From: Symbiodinium natans
Lineage: Eukaryota > Sar > Dinophyceae > Suessiales > Symbiodiniaceae
Length of the DNA stretch: 35,888 nucleotides
Assembly: GCA_905221605.1 (NCBI GenBank)
Contig: CAJNDS010002746.1
Span: 1-35,888 of the forward strand
Reading direction: 5' to 3'
Below are positions 1 to 9,694 of this stretch, in pieces. Within the stretch, counting starts at the first letter, position 1, and every line of letters starts with the position of its first letter. The translations under genes were made by a program, and so were the position numbers. A model generated the notes under the pieces. That model was given only the letters and a program-made list of their open reading frames with translations, ran no database searches and was not told the origin of the DNA.

Positions 1-245
1 CTGCCAAGCCTCCGACTCCGGCAGATTACAGCCAAGACTTTCAAAGTAGCATGGCACTCCGCTTCTATCAAATCATCAATCCGCTGCATGAAGATATTTA
101 TGAAGAGCACAAACCTTTCGCAACAACATACAAAATGCTCACCTTCCTGCATCGCAGACAAGTCAAGTCTCACTTGTTAGCTCGCGAAGCAGCTATCTTA
201 GTATCCCCTCACGGAGCGAAGACAATACTACCCGTGCGCGAGTGA
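1..245 (+). CDS. possible exon, unknown protein, open at window start
   Basis: A reading frame is open from base 3 through an in-frame ATG at 51 to a stop at 243-245. The translation has balanced amino-acid composition (motifs such as ADYSQDF and RFYQIINPLHEDIYEEH) and does not look like a repeat shadow. It is too short for family recognition and no flanking splice site could be fixed. It could be an exon of a plus-strand gene starting left of the window, or chance. The frame at 276-515 may belong to the same gene. Confidence 0.3.
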   Translation, partial: AKPPTPADYSQDFQSSMALRFYQIINPLHEDIYEEHKPFATTYKMLTFLHRRQVKSHLLAREAAILVSPHGAKTILPVRE

Positions 246-275
246 AGTCACCTCCTGCACAGCAGCAGCAATACC

Positions 276-515
276 GCTGACGAGGCAATCCCATCCTGAG
301 CCTGTCAGATTTCACACTTTCACTTGATCTTCTGCTAGCAGCTGCATGCGAGCTAAAAGATGATGCCCTCGCTGCCTGCACACATGCCAGCATTATGCGC
401 CGGAATACAAATAAAGGCTGTATGTCTGCAGACTTGCCAGCTGAGGTTGAAGACCAATCTCGCAGCAAGTCGCGACCCAACTGCACAGATCTCAACTGCA
501 CAGACGTCAGAGCGT
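276..515 (+). CDS. possible terminal exon, unknown protein
   Basis: After an AG followed by G near 276, the reading frame runs open to a TAA at about 513-515. The peptide is protein-like (LDLLLAAACELKDDALAACTH, then a short Cys-containing end CTDLNCTD). The AG-G junction matches the acceptor style of the NRPS-like gene at the other end of the window. It may be the last exon of a plus-strand gene whose previous exon is near 1-245, but the donor was not found. No function can be assigned. Confidence 0.25.
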
Positions 516-625
516 AACCGGACTAATACCAGGCCCTGCACAGACAGGAGACACAATTTTCGCCCTCGATGCCCGCCAAGGTGTGGGACATGACCCGCAC
601 ATGCGTCCGAAATGAAATGAAATAT

Positions 626-630
626 TGTTT

Positions 631-662
<32 letters not shown>

Positions 663-676
663 GCTGTTGCTGTTAG

Positions 677-731
<55 letters not shown>

Positions 732-830
732 CTTGTTGTTGCTCTTGTTGTTGCTCCTGTTGTTGCTCCTGCTGTTGCTCCTGTTGTTGCTCCTGTTGTT
801 ATTCTTCTTCTTCTTCTCCTTGTTGTTGCT
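626..830. repeat. TTG/GTT trinucleotide microsatellite with CTC/CTG variants
   Basis: About 200 bases of TTG repeats, grading into TTGCTC and TTCTTC units. It creates artificial poly-Leu (plus) and poly-Asn/Ser (minus) reading frames, which are not genes. Confidence 0.95.
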
Positions 831-906
831 GCTGTCGTGGCTGCCAGGGCCCTTGAGCTGCTCCGCCCGGGGCGTGCCCGGCTGTGGCGACAGCTCCATT
901 AGATAA

Positions 907-1177
907 TATTGATGACGATACCTTCAATTGCATGAACGAAATCAGATCCATCTGAATATTTTTTCAAAATCCCATTTTCCGGAAGCAAAAATATTTTGGA
1001 ACTTCCAATCTGAGTTTTTTTTTTCATATTTGTGTTCAATTGAACTTTCGGGCACCTTTAAAGAAATGATCGTATTTATCAGAAATATCAAGTAAAAATT
1101 CAAGAAATCTATGATTGATCTTATAGTCATGGATTTCGTTTTCATTGCAAATCTCTTCTTGCAAGGGGTTCAACAAT
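907..1177. other. AT-rich stretch with no identifiable feature
   Basis: AT-rich sequence between the trinucleotide repeat and the tandem array. A 67-codon minus frame (942-1145) is rich in Ile, Lys and Phe as expected from base composition. I see nothing supportable here. Confidence 0.5.
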
Positions 1178-3213
1178 GGCCAAGAATGCCTGTTGAATAG
1201 CCAGCCCAAGCCGGCCCAGAAACTGTTCGGTTAAGAACAGAAACAGAAACGAAGCTGCAGATCTTCAAAGGTCAGAGTCTGGAAGCCCCCACGCCAAGGC
1301 AGGTGAACAAGTCACACACTATGCATCTCTTGCTTGAAGCACTTTAAACCACCATGTAAATCAGGCAACTGCAAACTAATACAAATATCTGTCCGTATTC
1401 TCATAAGCGGAGTAGCTCATGCACCAAATCCGGGCCCCAGCCCATCAACCCTACAGTCTCGCTTGTAACCCTGACGCCCTGAATACCCCTGAGCACAGCA
1501 CAGTACCAAAACGAACCCTAAACCATATCCATCTGTGCAGTCCCCAACATTGTCTGGCACCTACCTGGTCATGGGAGCTTCCTGCAGCCTGGGGTGTGTC
1601 TGGGGTCACCCGGAACCGACCGCTCTTTGCAAAGAAGCAGTCAGCCCGAAAACGCAGCGCAGATTGATCGGCCATTACCGGCCACGACCAACCGCACATT
1701 GGCCAATGATGCTAGTTGAATGGCGAAATCCGTTAGCAGCCGGCGGCCCAAGCCGGACTTGCCCAGTAACAGCTTTGTTGAGGGCATAAACAGGAACGAA
1801 GCTGCAGATCTCCAGCGGCGATGGAAAAGCTCAGAGTCTGAAAGCCCCCAAGGCAGGTGAACAAGTCACACCCTATGCATCTCTTGCTTGAAGCAGTTCA
1901 TTCATTCTTTTTCAGCAGTTAAACCACCATGCAAATCCGGCAACCCGGCAACTGCAAACTAGAACAAATATCTGTTCCTATTCTCACAAGCAGACTAGCT
2001 CATGCACCAAATCCGGGCCCTAAACAGTCTCGCTTGTAACCCTGACGCCCTGAATACCCCTGAGCACCAAATACCAAAACGGACCCTAAACCAAATCCTT
2101 CTGTGCAGTCATCCGACATTGTCTGGCACCTACCTGGTCATGGGAGCTCCCTGCAGCCTGGGGTGTACCTCAGATTGTCCGGAACCGACCGCTCTTTGCA
2201 AAGAAGCAGTCAGCCCGAAAACGCAGCACAGACTGACCGGCTACGACAGGCCGTGTGGCCAATGATGCCAGTTGAATGGCGAAATCCGTTAGCAGCAGGA
2301 AGCCCAAGCCCAAGCCGGGCTTCCCAAGTGACTGCTCGGTTGAGGGCAGCGGTGATGGAAAAGCTCAGAGCCTGAAAGCCCCACGCCGAGGCAGGTGAAC
2401 AAGTCACACCCTATGCATCTCTTGCTTGAAGCAGTTCATTCATTCTTTTTCAGCAGTTAAACCACCATGTAAATCCGGCAACCCGGCAACTGCAAAGGTA
2501 GAACAAATATCTGTTCCTATTCTCACAAGCGGACTAGCTCATGCACCAACTCCAGGCCCTAAACAGTCTCGCTTGTAACCCTGACGCCCTGAATACCCCT
2601 GAGCACAGCACAATACCAAAACGAACCCTAAACCAAGTCAGCCCGAAAACGCAGCGCAAACTAACCGGCCACGACTGGCCACGACCAACTGCACAGTGGC
2701 CAATGCTGCCAGTTGAATGGCGAAATCCGTTAGCAGCCGGAAGCCCAAGCCGGACTTGCCCAGTAACGGCCCTGTTGAGGGCACAAACAGGAACGAAGCT
2801 GCAGATCTCCAGCAACAATGGAAAAGCTCAGAGTCTGAAAGCCCCACGCCGAGGCAGGTGAACAAGCCACACACTAGTTATTATTCATTCTTTTTCAGCA
2901 GTTAAACCACCAGGTAAATCCGGCAACCCGGCAACTGCCAACTAGAACAAATGTCTGTCCGTATTCTCATAAGCGGAGTAGCTCATGCACCCAATCCGGG
3001 CCCCAGCCCATCAACCCTACAATCTCGCTTGTCACCCTGACGCCCTGAATGCGCCTGAGCACAGCACAATACCAAAACGAACCCTAAACCATATCCATCT
3101 GTGCAGTCCTCCAACATTGTCTGGCACCTACCTGGTCACGGGAGCTCCCTGCAGCCTGGGGTGTATCTGGGAGCGTTTGAAGGCCATAGAAGGAACCGAC
3201 CGCTCTCTGAGCA
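1178..3213. repeat. degenerate tandem array, four copies of a roughly 0.5 kb unit
   Basis: The same landmarks recur in order. GGCCAA..ATGCC/AGTTGAATGG occurs at about 1178, 1701, 2257 and 2698. CTCATGCACC occurs at about 1417, 2000, 2539 and 2983. Each copy also contains GAACCCTAAACC (GGACCCTAAACC in copy 2), a single telomere-like heptamer. Copy lengths are roughly 523, 556, 441 and 515 bases. The third copy lacks about 110 bases found in the others (the CTGTGCAGTC..GTCTGGCACC part). Short frames of 60-110 codons recur in each copy but shift and break between copies, so the array is probably non-coding. Confidence 0.9.
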
Positions 3214-3546
3214 GGTCAGGCTATGAGCCTTCAGAAACAACGCAACCCCACACCCGGTATGCGCGGCTTTCACCCGGGCGATGCACACCCCGCTAGAAGA
3301 ATGCGCGTATGGGCTCCTTTGAAGACCACATGTATGCCAGATCGCGGCGGTCTGGTTCCTCGATTTCGCGACCCCATTGATGAGGGGCAAATGCGGATAG
3401 CCTGAGAGCCGGGCGTGTGGCTGCAAATTCTTGCACCCGCCTCCACTGGCTATATGGCGCTGCAAGCACCCCAAAGTGGTCATGTTCACACCAATGGGTC
3501 TGGACCTTGAGCCTTGGATGCTACTAAGACCGATGCAGAAGCAGGA
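3214..3546. other. unique sequence after the tandem array, nothing recognised
   Basis: GC-balanced unique DNA. A 117-codon minus frame (3136-3489) overlaps the end of the repeat array and shows no recognisable motif. No feature is supported. Confidence 0.4.
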
Positions 3547-4390
3547 ACATCAGGAACATCTTAGGGTGTTTCGGGTTTAGGGTTTCGGGTTCAGGAACGA
3601 GGCTTTTGACAAGCAGATCCTTTGAACCGTTACACCCAAGCACGTGTTCTTCTCCACCAGCTCGTCGAAGCCAGTATAGTCGTCACCCTCACACTTCACC
3701 TTCGGTTTCGGGCTTGGGGTTCATGGTTCAGGGTTCAGGGTTTAAGGTTGAGGGTTGAGGGTTTAGGGTTGAACTACAACGACGGCACCCTTCTGATGAA
3801 ATTGGAGTCCCGGTCAGCATCTGAAGGGAATGGCAGCGCGCGGAGCATGGAGCCAGTGATCGTTAAAGCAAATCATGGACCGTTTTCTCAACTCCTTTGT
3901 TTTCTCAACTCCTTTGAAGGACACCAGGCATACTTGCGAAACCCGGAACCCTAAGCCCTAAACCCTAAACCCTAAACCCTCAGCCCTAAACCCTAAGCTC
4001 TGAACACTTGTGTGACAAGCAGAAGGAGGCTGATGCGGCAAGTTGCCACGAGAAACTCCGCTGAGCTGCCGCAACGCAGGCTGCCCAAGTCCAGGTCCTT
4101 CCGACCCAGTGGGTAATTTAGGGTTTAGGGTTTAGGGTGTAGGGTTTAGGGTTTAGGGTTGAAAGGCCATAATAGCAAGATCAAGAGAAAGCCGAATGCC
4201 GGAACACCAGAATCCAGCAGCGCACGGAACGTGAGAATAGCAACCATTACTAGAACTGTGAGACCAATCGTGGCCAAAGTAAGACCAGTGAAAAAACAGA
4301 AGGAATGATGGCTGGCTTGGTAGGTCGGGTTGGTTGTGTTGGCAATGGCCACCCGGTTACCCTAACCCTAAACCCTAAACTCCCTAAACC
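3547..4390. repeat. cluster of telomere-like tracts (TTTAGGG/CCCTAAA and TTTCGGG variants) with unique islands
   Basis: Short tracts occur near 3565-3595 and 3705-3775 (TTTAGGG, TTTCGGG, TTCAGGG), 3950-4000 (CCCTAAA), 4112-4160 (TTTAGGG) and 4358-4390 (CCCTAAA). Orientation alternates. Unique islands of 100-190 bases lie between them (3780-3945, 4005-4110, 4165-4355), the same texture as the exon-intron pattern of the NRPS-like gene at 24-34 kb. The islands could therefore be exons of another gene. Confidence 0.75.
4146..4352 (-). CDS. possible exon encoding two hydrophobic segments
   Basis: A minus frame of 68 codons fills the unique island between two telomere-like tracts. It contains one or two likely membrane spans (GLTLATIGLTVLVMVAILTF and VPAFGFLLILLLW) separated by a short polar turn with Arg and Asp. 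The island is not itself repetitive. I read it as a candidate exon of a membrane protein. The boundaries are unknown and chance is possible. Confidence 0.3.
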   Translation of the reverse strand: MAIANTTNPTYQASHHSFCFFTGLTLATIGLTVLVMVAILTFRALLDSGVPAFGFLLILLLWPFNPKP

Positions 4391-4489
4391 CCAGGCGTCT
4401 GGTGCTCGTTTCTTTTGTCAGAGCACACGGATGTTCCCACTGCAAACTGGCAGCTGTTGACCTTGTGGCTCGATCGCGGTGTGCAAAAA

Positions 4490-4850
4490 AAACAAACACA
4501 GAAACAAACAACAAACAAACACACAAATGCACAAACACACACATATTCAAACACACAAACACGCAAACACACAAACACACACACACACACACACAAACAC
4601 ACAAACACACAAACACACAAACACACAAACACACAAACACACAAACACACAAACACACAAACACACACAAACACACACAAACACACAAACACGCACACAC
4701 AGACAAACACAGACAAACACACACACACACAGACAAACACATAAACAGACAAACACACACATACACACACACACACAAACACATGCAAACACACAACACA
4801 CACACACACACACACAACACACACACAACACACACAACACACACACACAC

Positions 4851-4882
<32 letters not shown>

Positions 4883-5122
4883 ACACACAAAACACAACCA
4901 CACACACACAAACACACAAACACACACAACACACACAAACACACAAACACACAACACACAAACACACAACACACAAACACACACAAACACACACACACAC
5001 ACACACACACACAACACACACACACACACCACACACCACACGCACACGCACGCACGCACACGCACACACCCACACGCACACACGCCCACACGCAAACACC
5101 CCACACACACACACACACGCAA

Positions 5123-5153
<31 letters not shown>

Positions 5154-5210
5154 ACACACAAACACACACACACACAAACACCCACACACACACAAACACA
5201 ACACACACAA

Positions 5211-5241
<31 letters not shown>

Positions 5242-5336
5242 CACAAACACACAAACACACAACAAAAACAAACAAACACACACAAACACAAAACAAAAAA
5301 CACACACACAAAAACACCACACACACACAAAACACA

Positions 5337-5384
<48 letters not shown>

Positions 5385-5400
5385 ACAAACACACACACAA

Positions 5401-5431
<31 letters not shown>

Positions 5432-5556
5432 AGCAAACACACAAACAAACACACAAACAGACACAAACACACACATACACACGCAAACACACACACACAC
5501 ACAAACACACACACAAACACATGCAAATACACAAACACACACACACACACACAACC

Positions 5557-5591
<35 letters not shown>

Positions 5592-5682
5592 CACAAACAC
5601 ACGCACACACACACACACAAACACACACACACAAACACACAAACACACACAACACACACACACAAACACACAAACACACACT
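4490..5682. repeat. 1.2 kb AC-rich satellite (ACACACAAAC-type units)
   Basis: Almost pure A and C on the plus strand, mixing (AC)n with ACACAAAC units and a small CG-containing patch near 5035-5100. It generates six long artificial reading frames (His-Thr-Asn on plus, Cys-Val-Leu on minus) that are not genes. It lies about 1 kb beyond the last ORF of the retroelement-like block. Confidence 0.98.
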
Positions 5683-5848
5683 TTTTGTTTTAGTGCTTCC
5701 ACATAAACTGGTAGATGGAGATGCTCCGAAGGTAGAGATGCTCAGGCAAGAGGTAGTAGAGGAATCCGAAAGTGATGAGGTAGAAGGGTCGCGAATGAAG
5801 GTTTATATGAAATATGCTATGAGGTGCTTAAAATGTTCCTTCAACTGT

Positions 5849-6134
5849 GCTCGTCACGCTCAGATGCTCTGCAAGTCATGCTCTGATGCTCCACCACTCA
5901 TGCTCAACCAAGCTTGCTCACCACGCTCAGAAGCTTGCTCACCACACTCAGAAGCTCTACAATTCATGTTCTGATGCTCCACAAGTCATGCTCGCACAAT
6001 TCTGCTCATCGCGCTCAGATGCTGTGCGAGTCGTGCTCTGATGCTGCACACTTCATGCTCCCGCAACTCTGCTTATCGCGCTCCGATGCTCCACAGTGCA
6101 TGCTCATATGCTCTAACACTCATGTTCCGAACCT
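5849..6134. repeat. 67-bp tandem repeat, about 4.3 copies
   Basis: Units begin GCTCRTCRCGCTCAGATGCT at 5849, 5937, 6004 and 6071, with a 21-base partial unit at 5916-5936. Three units are exactly 67 bases. Each unit contains several CATGCTC/GATGCTC heptamers. Because 67 is not a multiple of three, frames shift from copy to copy and the overlapping short frames are not convincing genes. Confidence 0.9.
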
Positions 6135-6683
6135 TCTCCATGCTCTCGTCCATCATCATGCTCGACATGTTCCATCACCATGCTAAAATGACATGCTCAC
6201 GCAATCCTGCTCAGCTGCTATTCACAGCACACAAGCTGAAAGCATCACGATCCACTCAAGCTTGATGGGCTCGAGGTCTTCTGGGGTTTTGGGGTGTGTC
6301 ATGTTCACGGCATCAAGAATTCACCCACATGCCAAGCAAAATACGAAATCCAGGTTGAAAACTGCGTTGTGGTTGAGGTAGTTGAACAACAGCGAGGACG
6401 GAACCAATGCACAGCTTGCATTACAGGATGTCTAAGACGATCACGCAGGTACACAGTTGGACGTCTCCAACTGCTTCACCACGAACCATGGGCGTCTTTG
6501 TTAGCAGGAGACCCATGGCCGTGCTCCTGCCCCCTGCTGAACATCATGTGCAGAAAACTTGTTAGATCGCAAATTCATGCTTCTTTTCGCTCTCGTATGC
6601 AGTGCTTGTTGACGTTCCCGCATGTACAGCGGTGTGCCACACACACCCCTTTCGGGGCGACAAATGGATTGAGAGCATGGAAT
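6135..6683. other. unique sequence downstream of the ORF block, function unknown
   Basis: This is the 3' flank (in minus-strand sense) of the zinc-finger ORF. CATGCTC-like words fade out by about 6250. A 153-codon plus frame (6294-6755) is Cys-rich but overlaps the better-supported minus ORF and has no recognisable domain. Nothing else is supported. Confidence 0.4.
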
Positions 6684-7055
6684 TCACACGTAGAGGTAGT
6701 CCAAGTCCACGAACTTTTCAGCTCTTTGTTTGGCTTGTTTGTGCGGTGTCGTTAGCAGGTGGATTTCCCATTGTCGCACTGTTCTGGAAGCAATCCTGCA
6801 AATTGGACAGGCGAGATATCTGTCCTCCGTTGGGTGGCATTTCATCTTTTTGACCTTCCCGTACTTGTGATGCTTCCGATGTCGATTGGGATTTGGACAC
6901 GATCTGCTTCTGGGTGTATGGTAATCATCCCGTTTTTGGTACTTCAGGAGCATGTCCTGCACCCGCTTGGTGCTCTCCTCGTGACTCATCACATACTCGA
7001 AGTCCGCCCTGGTCTGGATGTAGCGGGAGTGGTACATGATCTCGTGGCTGGTCAT
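6684..7055 (-). CDS. C2H2 (U1/matrin-like) zinc-finger protein, 123 aa, last ORF of the block
   Basis: ATG at 7055, stop at 6684. The C-terminal half has one zinc finger, CPIC then 12 residues, His, 5 residues, His (CPICRIASRTVRQWEIHLLT and then TPH). The W..HL.T..H spacing resembles U1-type or matrin-type fingers, which bind nucleic acids. The middle is strongly basic (RHRKHHKYGKVKKMK). It is last in a row of same-strand, intron-free ORFs led by a reverse transcriptase gene. A role in binding the element's RNA or DNA is inference. The gene is real with good confidence; its function is only suggested by the finger. Confidence 0.7.
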   Translation of the reverse strand: MTSHEIMYHSRYIQTRADFEYVMSHEESTKRVQDMLLKYQKRDDYHTPRSRSCPNPNRHRKHHKYGKVKKMKCHPTEDRYLACPICRIASRTVRQWEIHLLTTPHKQAKQRAEKFVDLDYLYV

Positions 7056-7168
7056 GGGAGCGTGTTGCCGATGTTAAGGAGGCGCGTGTAGCAAGGTGGT
7101 GGGAACAGCTACTCTTTATGCAAAGCAGCTGCACGCGACGATCACAAGGCAGCAAATCAAAGAAAATG

Positions 7169-7432
7169 TTACATCAACTTACGGCTCCAGTCTCTTTCGT
7201 TCGACAAATGATTCGCACACACTAGGATGACATTGCACAGACACTTGACGCTCAGCATCGAAGGCAGCTGTTTGACGCTTGTTCTGTGGTTCATCCGGTC
7301 GTGGAACGACCCTGTGTGAAACTGCGTTGAACACTGATTGTCAGACGTTTTGGCGCAATTGCACACTCTCTCAAAACTGAAAGATGCTCTGCATGCGTTA
7401 AAGTCCGCGTCGGTGGTGCATCTAAGCTGCAT
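7169..7432 (-). CDS. possible small Cys-containing ORF, 87 aa
   Basis: An ATG-started frame sits in the 431-base gap between the two zinc-binding ORFs. If real, it would leave spacers of about 54 and 113 bases, similar to the tightest spacers in this block. It holds scattered cysteines (VCNCAKTSDNQC, KCLCNVILVC) with no pattern I recognise. It could equally be a chance frame in a long untranslated region. Confidence 0.25.
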   Translation of the reverse strand: MQLRCTTDADFNACRASFSFERVCNCAKTSDNQCSTQFHTGSFHDRMNHRTSVKQLPSMLSVKCLCNVILVCANHLSNERDWSRKLM

Positions 7433-7486
7433 GTTCCTACTCAGCGCCCATAAGGTCTGATGCCAATGGGGATGGGGTTGAGGATA

Positions 7487-8041
7487 TTACGGTCTGCACG
7501 TCGAGCATGGTTTGAACAACATCTCAACCTCTGCCTTCTGGTAGGACTTGACGTCTTGCTCGGCTGAATTAATTATCTTACCGCATCCTTTGCGGTGATA
7601 GATGGTGCTCTTCTTGGTGACGAACACTACGTTGGGGTCCACTTCGTTGTTGAGGTTTGGGTGAGTGCGAGTGGGCATCCTGGGTTTCGGGTCGAGGTCA
7701 ATTGGTTTGTCACCATGGCAAAGAGGAGCGAAACCCTTGTAGTTGAGGAAGCGGGTGTTAGATGTCGAAGCCGAGCTTGGGGTAGTGGCGCTTGTGGAGT
7801 CTGGCTTGTCTTCTGTTTTGGCCTTCTTGGACGCAGGGGAATCACGTTGCTCTTCAGGTTCTCCGAGGGGTCTGCGGCCGTGTTGAAGCCTTTGAACGTC
7901 GTTGCACATGATGGCGTTGGTGATGTGCTGTGCGGCTAGAGCTTTGTCATGGTCCGGTAGCCGGAGGTAGCATGTGGTGATGTCGTCGGGGTCCGATGCG
8001 GCCATGATGAGCCATGCCGCCATCACTTCATTGGACGCCAT
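7487..8041 (-). CDS. protein with C-terminal Ada-like zinc-binding motif, 184 aa
   Basis: ATG at 8041 (MASNEVMAAW). Residues 1-60 are helical. Residues 65-105 are a low-complexity Ser/Thr/Lys linker (SPASKKAKTEDKP). The last 45 residues carry YHRKGC, then about 28 residues, then the CSTC-RP end (FKPCSTCRP). This His-x3-Cys...Cys-x2-Cys layout is that of the Ada-type metal-binding fold found at the end of some nucleases and DNA-repair proteins. No catalytic domain is visible, so I infer a zinc-stabilised nucleic-acid-binding or structural module. It belongs to the same-strand ORF block of the reverse transcriptase. Confidence 0.75.
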   Translation of the reverse strand: MASNEVMAAWLIMAASDPDDITTCYLRLPDHDKALAAQHITNAIMCNDVQRLQHGRRPLGEPEEQRDSPASKKAKTEDKPDSTSATTPSSASTSNTRFLNYKGFAPLCHGDKPIDLDPKPRMPTRTHPNLNNEVDPNVVFVTKKSTIYHRKGCGKIINSAEQDVKSYQKAEVEMLFKPCSTCRP

Positions 8042-8228
8042 TGCGCTGTGATGAGGTCTGTGTGGTCACTGAGCTGTCTACTTCAGATGGGAAAGCAGTG
8101 GTGGGGGCAAGGGAAGGGGAACATATCAAGCATACTGTACAACACAAGAGGCAGCATGAGCTTCTCCGACGCTTCTTTTAGCTGTGTGGTCAGCAGTGGG
8201 TCTCAGGTCGGAGGACGTGGTCATTGTC

Positions 8229-9548
8229 TTAATGATCGGGATGGGTCGTGACTGGTGCTCCACTGTGTCCGAAGTCCGTTAGCCGCATGTGGTGGTAGTT
8301 GAGCAGGTATTCTCTGTTGTCGTTGAGCGCGTGGTGCATGATGTTCTGGATAGTTTGGTTGTGCTGCCGCATCCAATGTATCGTAGCTGTAGCAATGGGC
8401 TTGGGTCGCATCAGGATGGCCACCGCATCCTTGTAGTAGTTGATCATCAAGGTCGTGGCGAAGGTGCGATCACATTGGGCTTGTTGTTCCACTATGTCCC
8501 TGTGTTCATCTGAGTTGGTGAAGTTGTAGCTCTGTTGGCAGTACGACGCAATGTTCTTGAGGAGGGTGTACACTTCGCTGGGTGACATTCTGATGTTGAA
8601 ATCGACTTCTTGGTGTACTTGCCACGTCCAAATCTGGTTGGTGATGGTGGTGTACTTGATGAAGTGCTGGAGATGTCGATGATGTAGAAATCGATGAGCG
8701 GCGCTGATGATCTTCCATGGTTGTAGAGGGAGGGTCGTAAGGAGCACGCCGTATATTTCGGATATGTCTGTGCCATCCGTCCATTGCGGATATGTGTCGG
8801 GAAACTCGACATGAGATTCGTGGTACATCGGAGGTTCGATGTCACCGGGGTCCGTGTACGTGTGAAGCATCGCACGTTCCTGTTGTCGATCAATCGCTAG
8901 ATGGAATGCGAACAGGTAGAAGTAGTTGAGTTGAGTCTGAATGATGTCGTCCAAAACTTGCGGGTCCACGTGGAATAGATGTTCTGCTGATTCGCCTATG
9001 TGAGGATATGGTTGGTCCGGTTGACGGAAGCGGAGCATGCATCGAGCAAGGTGTGCCATATCCAGCTGGATTCTGTGCTCGTCCTCGTGGATTGTCCATT
9101 GTGGTTCTGGGGTGCACCGTAGACAATGGTGCATGTATCGAAGGTCGGGTCCTGCATTGTATAGTTTGTGGCACTGACCTTCGAATGCTTTGCACGTCCA
9201 TCTCAACGCGTTGATTTCATGGAGCGGGAGGACCAGTCCTGTGATTTGAATGTGGTCTTCGCTGTTGATCTGCACGAAGGGTCCGTATGGTCCAGCTGGT
9301 GGTACATGTTGAGGAAGCCAGGCCACTGTGGTAGAAGCCGGAACTGTCAGTGCTCTAGCTGGACTCCACCGTAGAAGTTGTATAGGTTGTGGATGTTGGT
9401 GCCGAAGCCTGGCAAGTTGTTCTCTCATGCGAGTTAGCTGGGCGTCACTGAATTGGTACTCAAACTCGTGTCTTTTCAAGCCGATGTTGATTTCGTAGTG
9501 CCAGTACATGTACTCCAGGATCGTTGTGATGGACGTGTCCGGGATCAT
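8229..9548 (-). CDS. unknown protein, member C of a three-paralog set, about 439 aa
   Basis: The frame is open to 9632, but the upstream first codon is GTG. The first ATG is at 9548 (MIPDTSITTILEYMYW), which makes the N-terminus line up with the two neighbouring ORFs. The protein is soluble, rich in His, Gln and Tyr, and has no recognised domain. By eye it shares three blocks with the ORFs at 9695-11101 and 11432-12781: a hydrophobic N-terminal helix followed by an acidic stretch, a central (I/A)N..GL/F/W block, and a later I.TW (YTTITNQIWTW) block followed by a helix beginning SEVYTLLKN. The spacer to the next ORF is only 146 bases from this ATG. Function is unknown. A structural or nucleoprotein role is only a guess from its multicopy nature. 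Confidence 0.8.
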   Translation of the reverse strand: MIPDTSITTILEYMYWHYEINIGLKRHEFEYQFSDAQLTRMREQLARLRHQHPQPIQLLRWSPARALTVPASTTVAWLPQHVPPAGPYGPFVQINSEDHIQITGLVLPLHEINALRWTCKAFEGQCHKLYNAGPDLRYMHHCLRCTPEPQWTIHEDEHRIQLDMAHLARCMLRFRQPDQPYPHIGESAEHLFHVDPQVLDDIIQTQLNYFYLFAFHLAIDRQQERAMLHTYTDPGDIEPPMYHESHVEFPDTYPQWTDGTDISEIYGVLLTTLPLQPWKIISAAHRFLHHRHLQHFIKYTTITNQIWTWQVHQEVDFNIRMSPSEVYTLLKNIASYCQQSYNFTNSDEHRDIVEQQAQCDRTFATTLMINYYKDAVAILMRPKPIATATIHWMRQHNQTIQNIMHHALNDNREYLLNYHHMRLTDFGHSGAPVTTHPDH

Positions 9549-9694
9549 ATTGCTCTGGGCTAGATAAATGAGTGGTGGTACCGAGCTCTGAGCACCGGGG
9601 ACGGGTGAGGTGGCTTGGGCTTGCTCATGCACTGCGGATTAATCTCGCACAACTAGCAAGCATCTTTTTCATCGAACGAAACTGGTGCATTGGT

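Noticed and set aside
507-906. Poly-Leu and poly-Asn/Ser frames around the TTG repeat
   Set aside because: Created by the trinucleotide repeat; the flanking codons do not suggest a gene.
4368-5706. Reading frames of up to 444 codons in the AC satellite on both strands
   Set aside because: They are translations of a simple repeat (His-Thr-Asn or Cys-Val-Leu only) present in all frames, with no unique coding segment.
6294-6755. 153-codon plus-strand Cys-rich frame
   Set aside because: It overlaps the minus zinc-finger ORF at its 3' end and lacks any recognisable motif.
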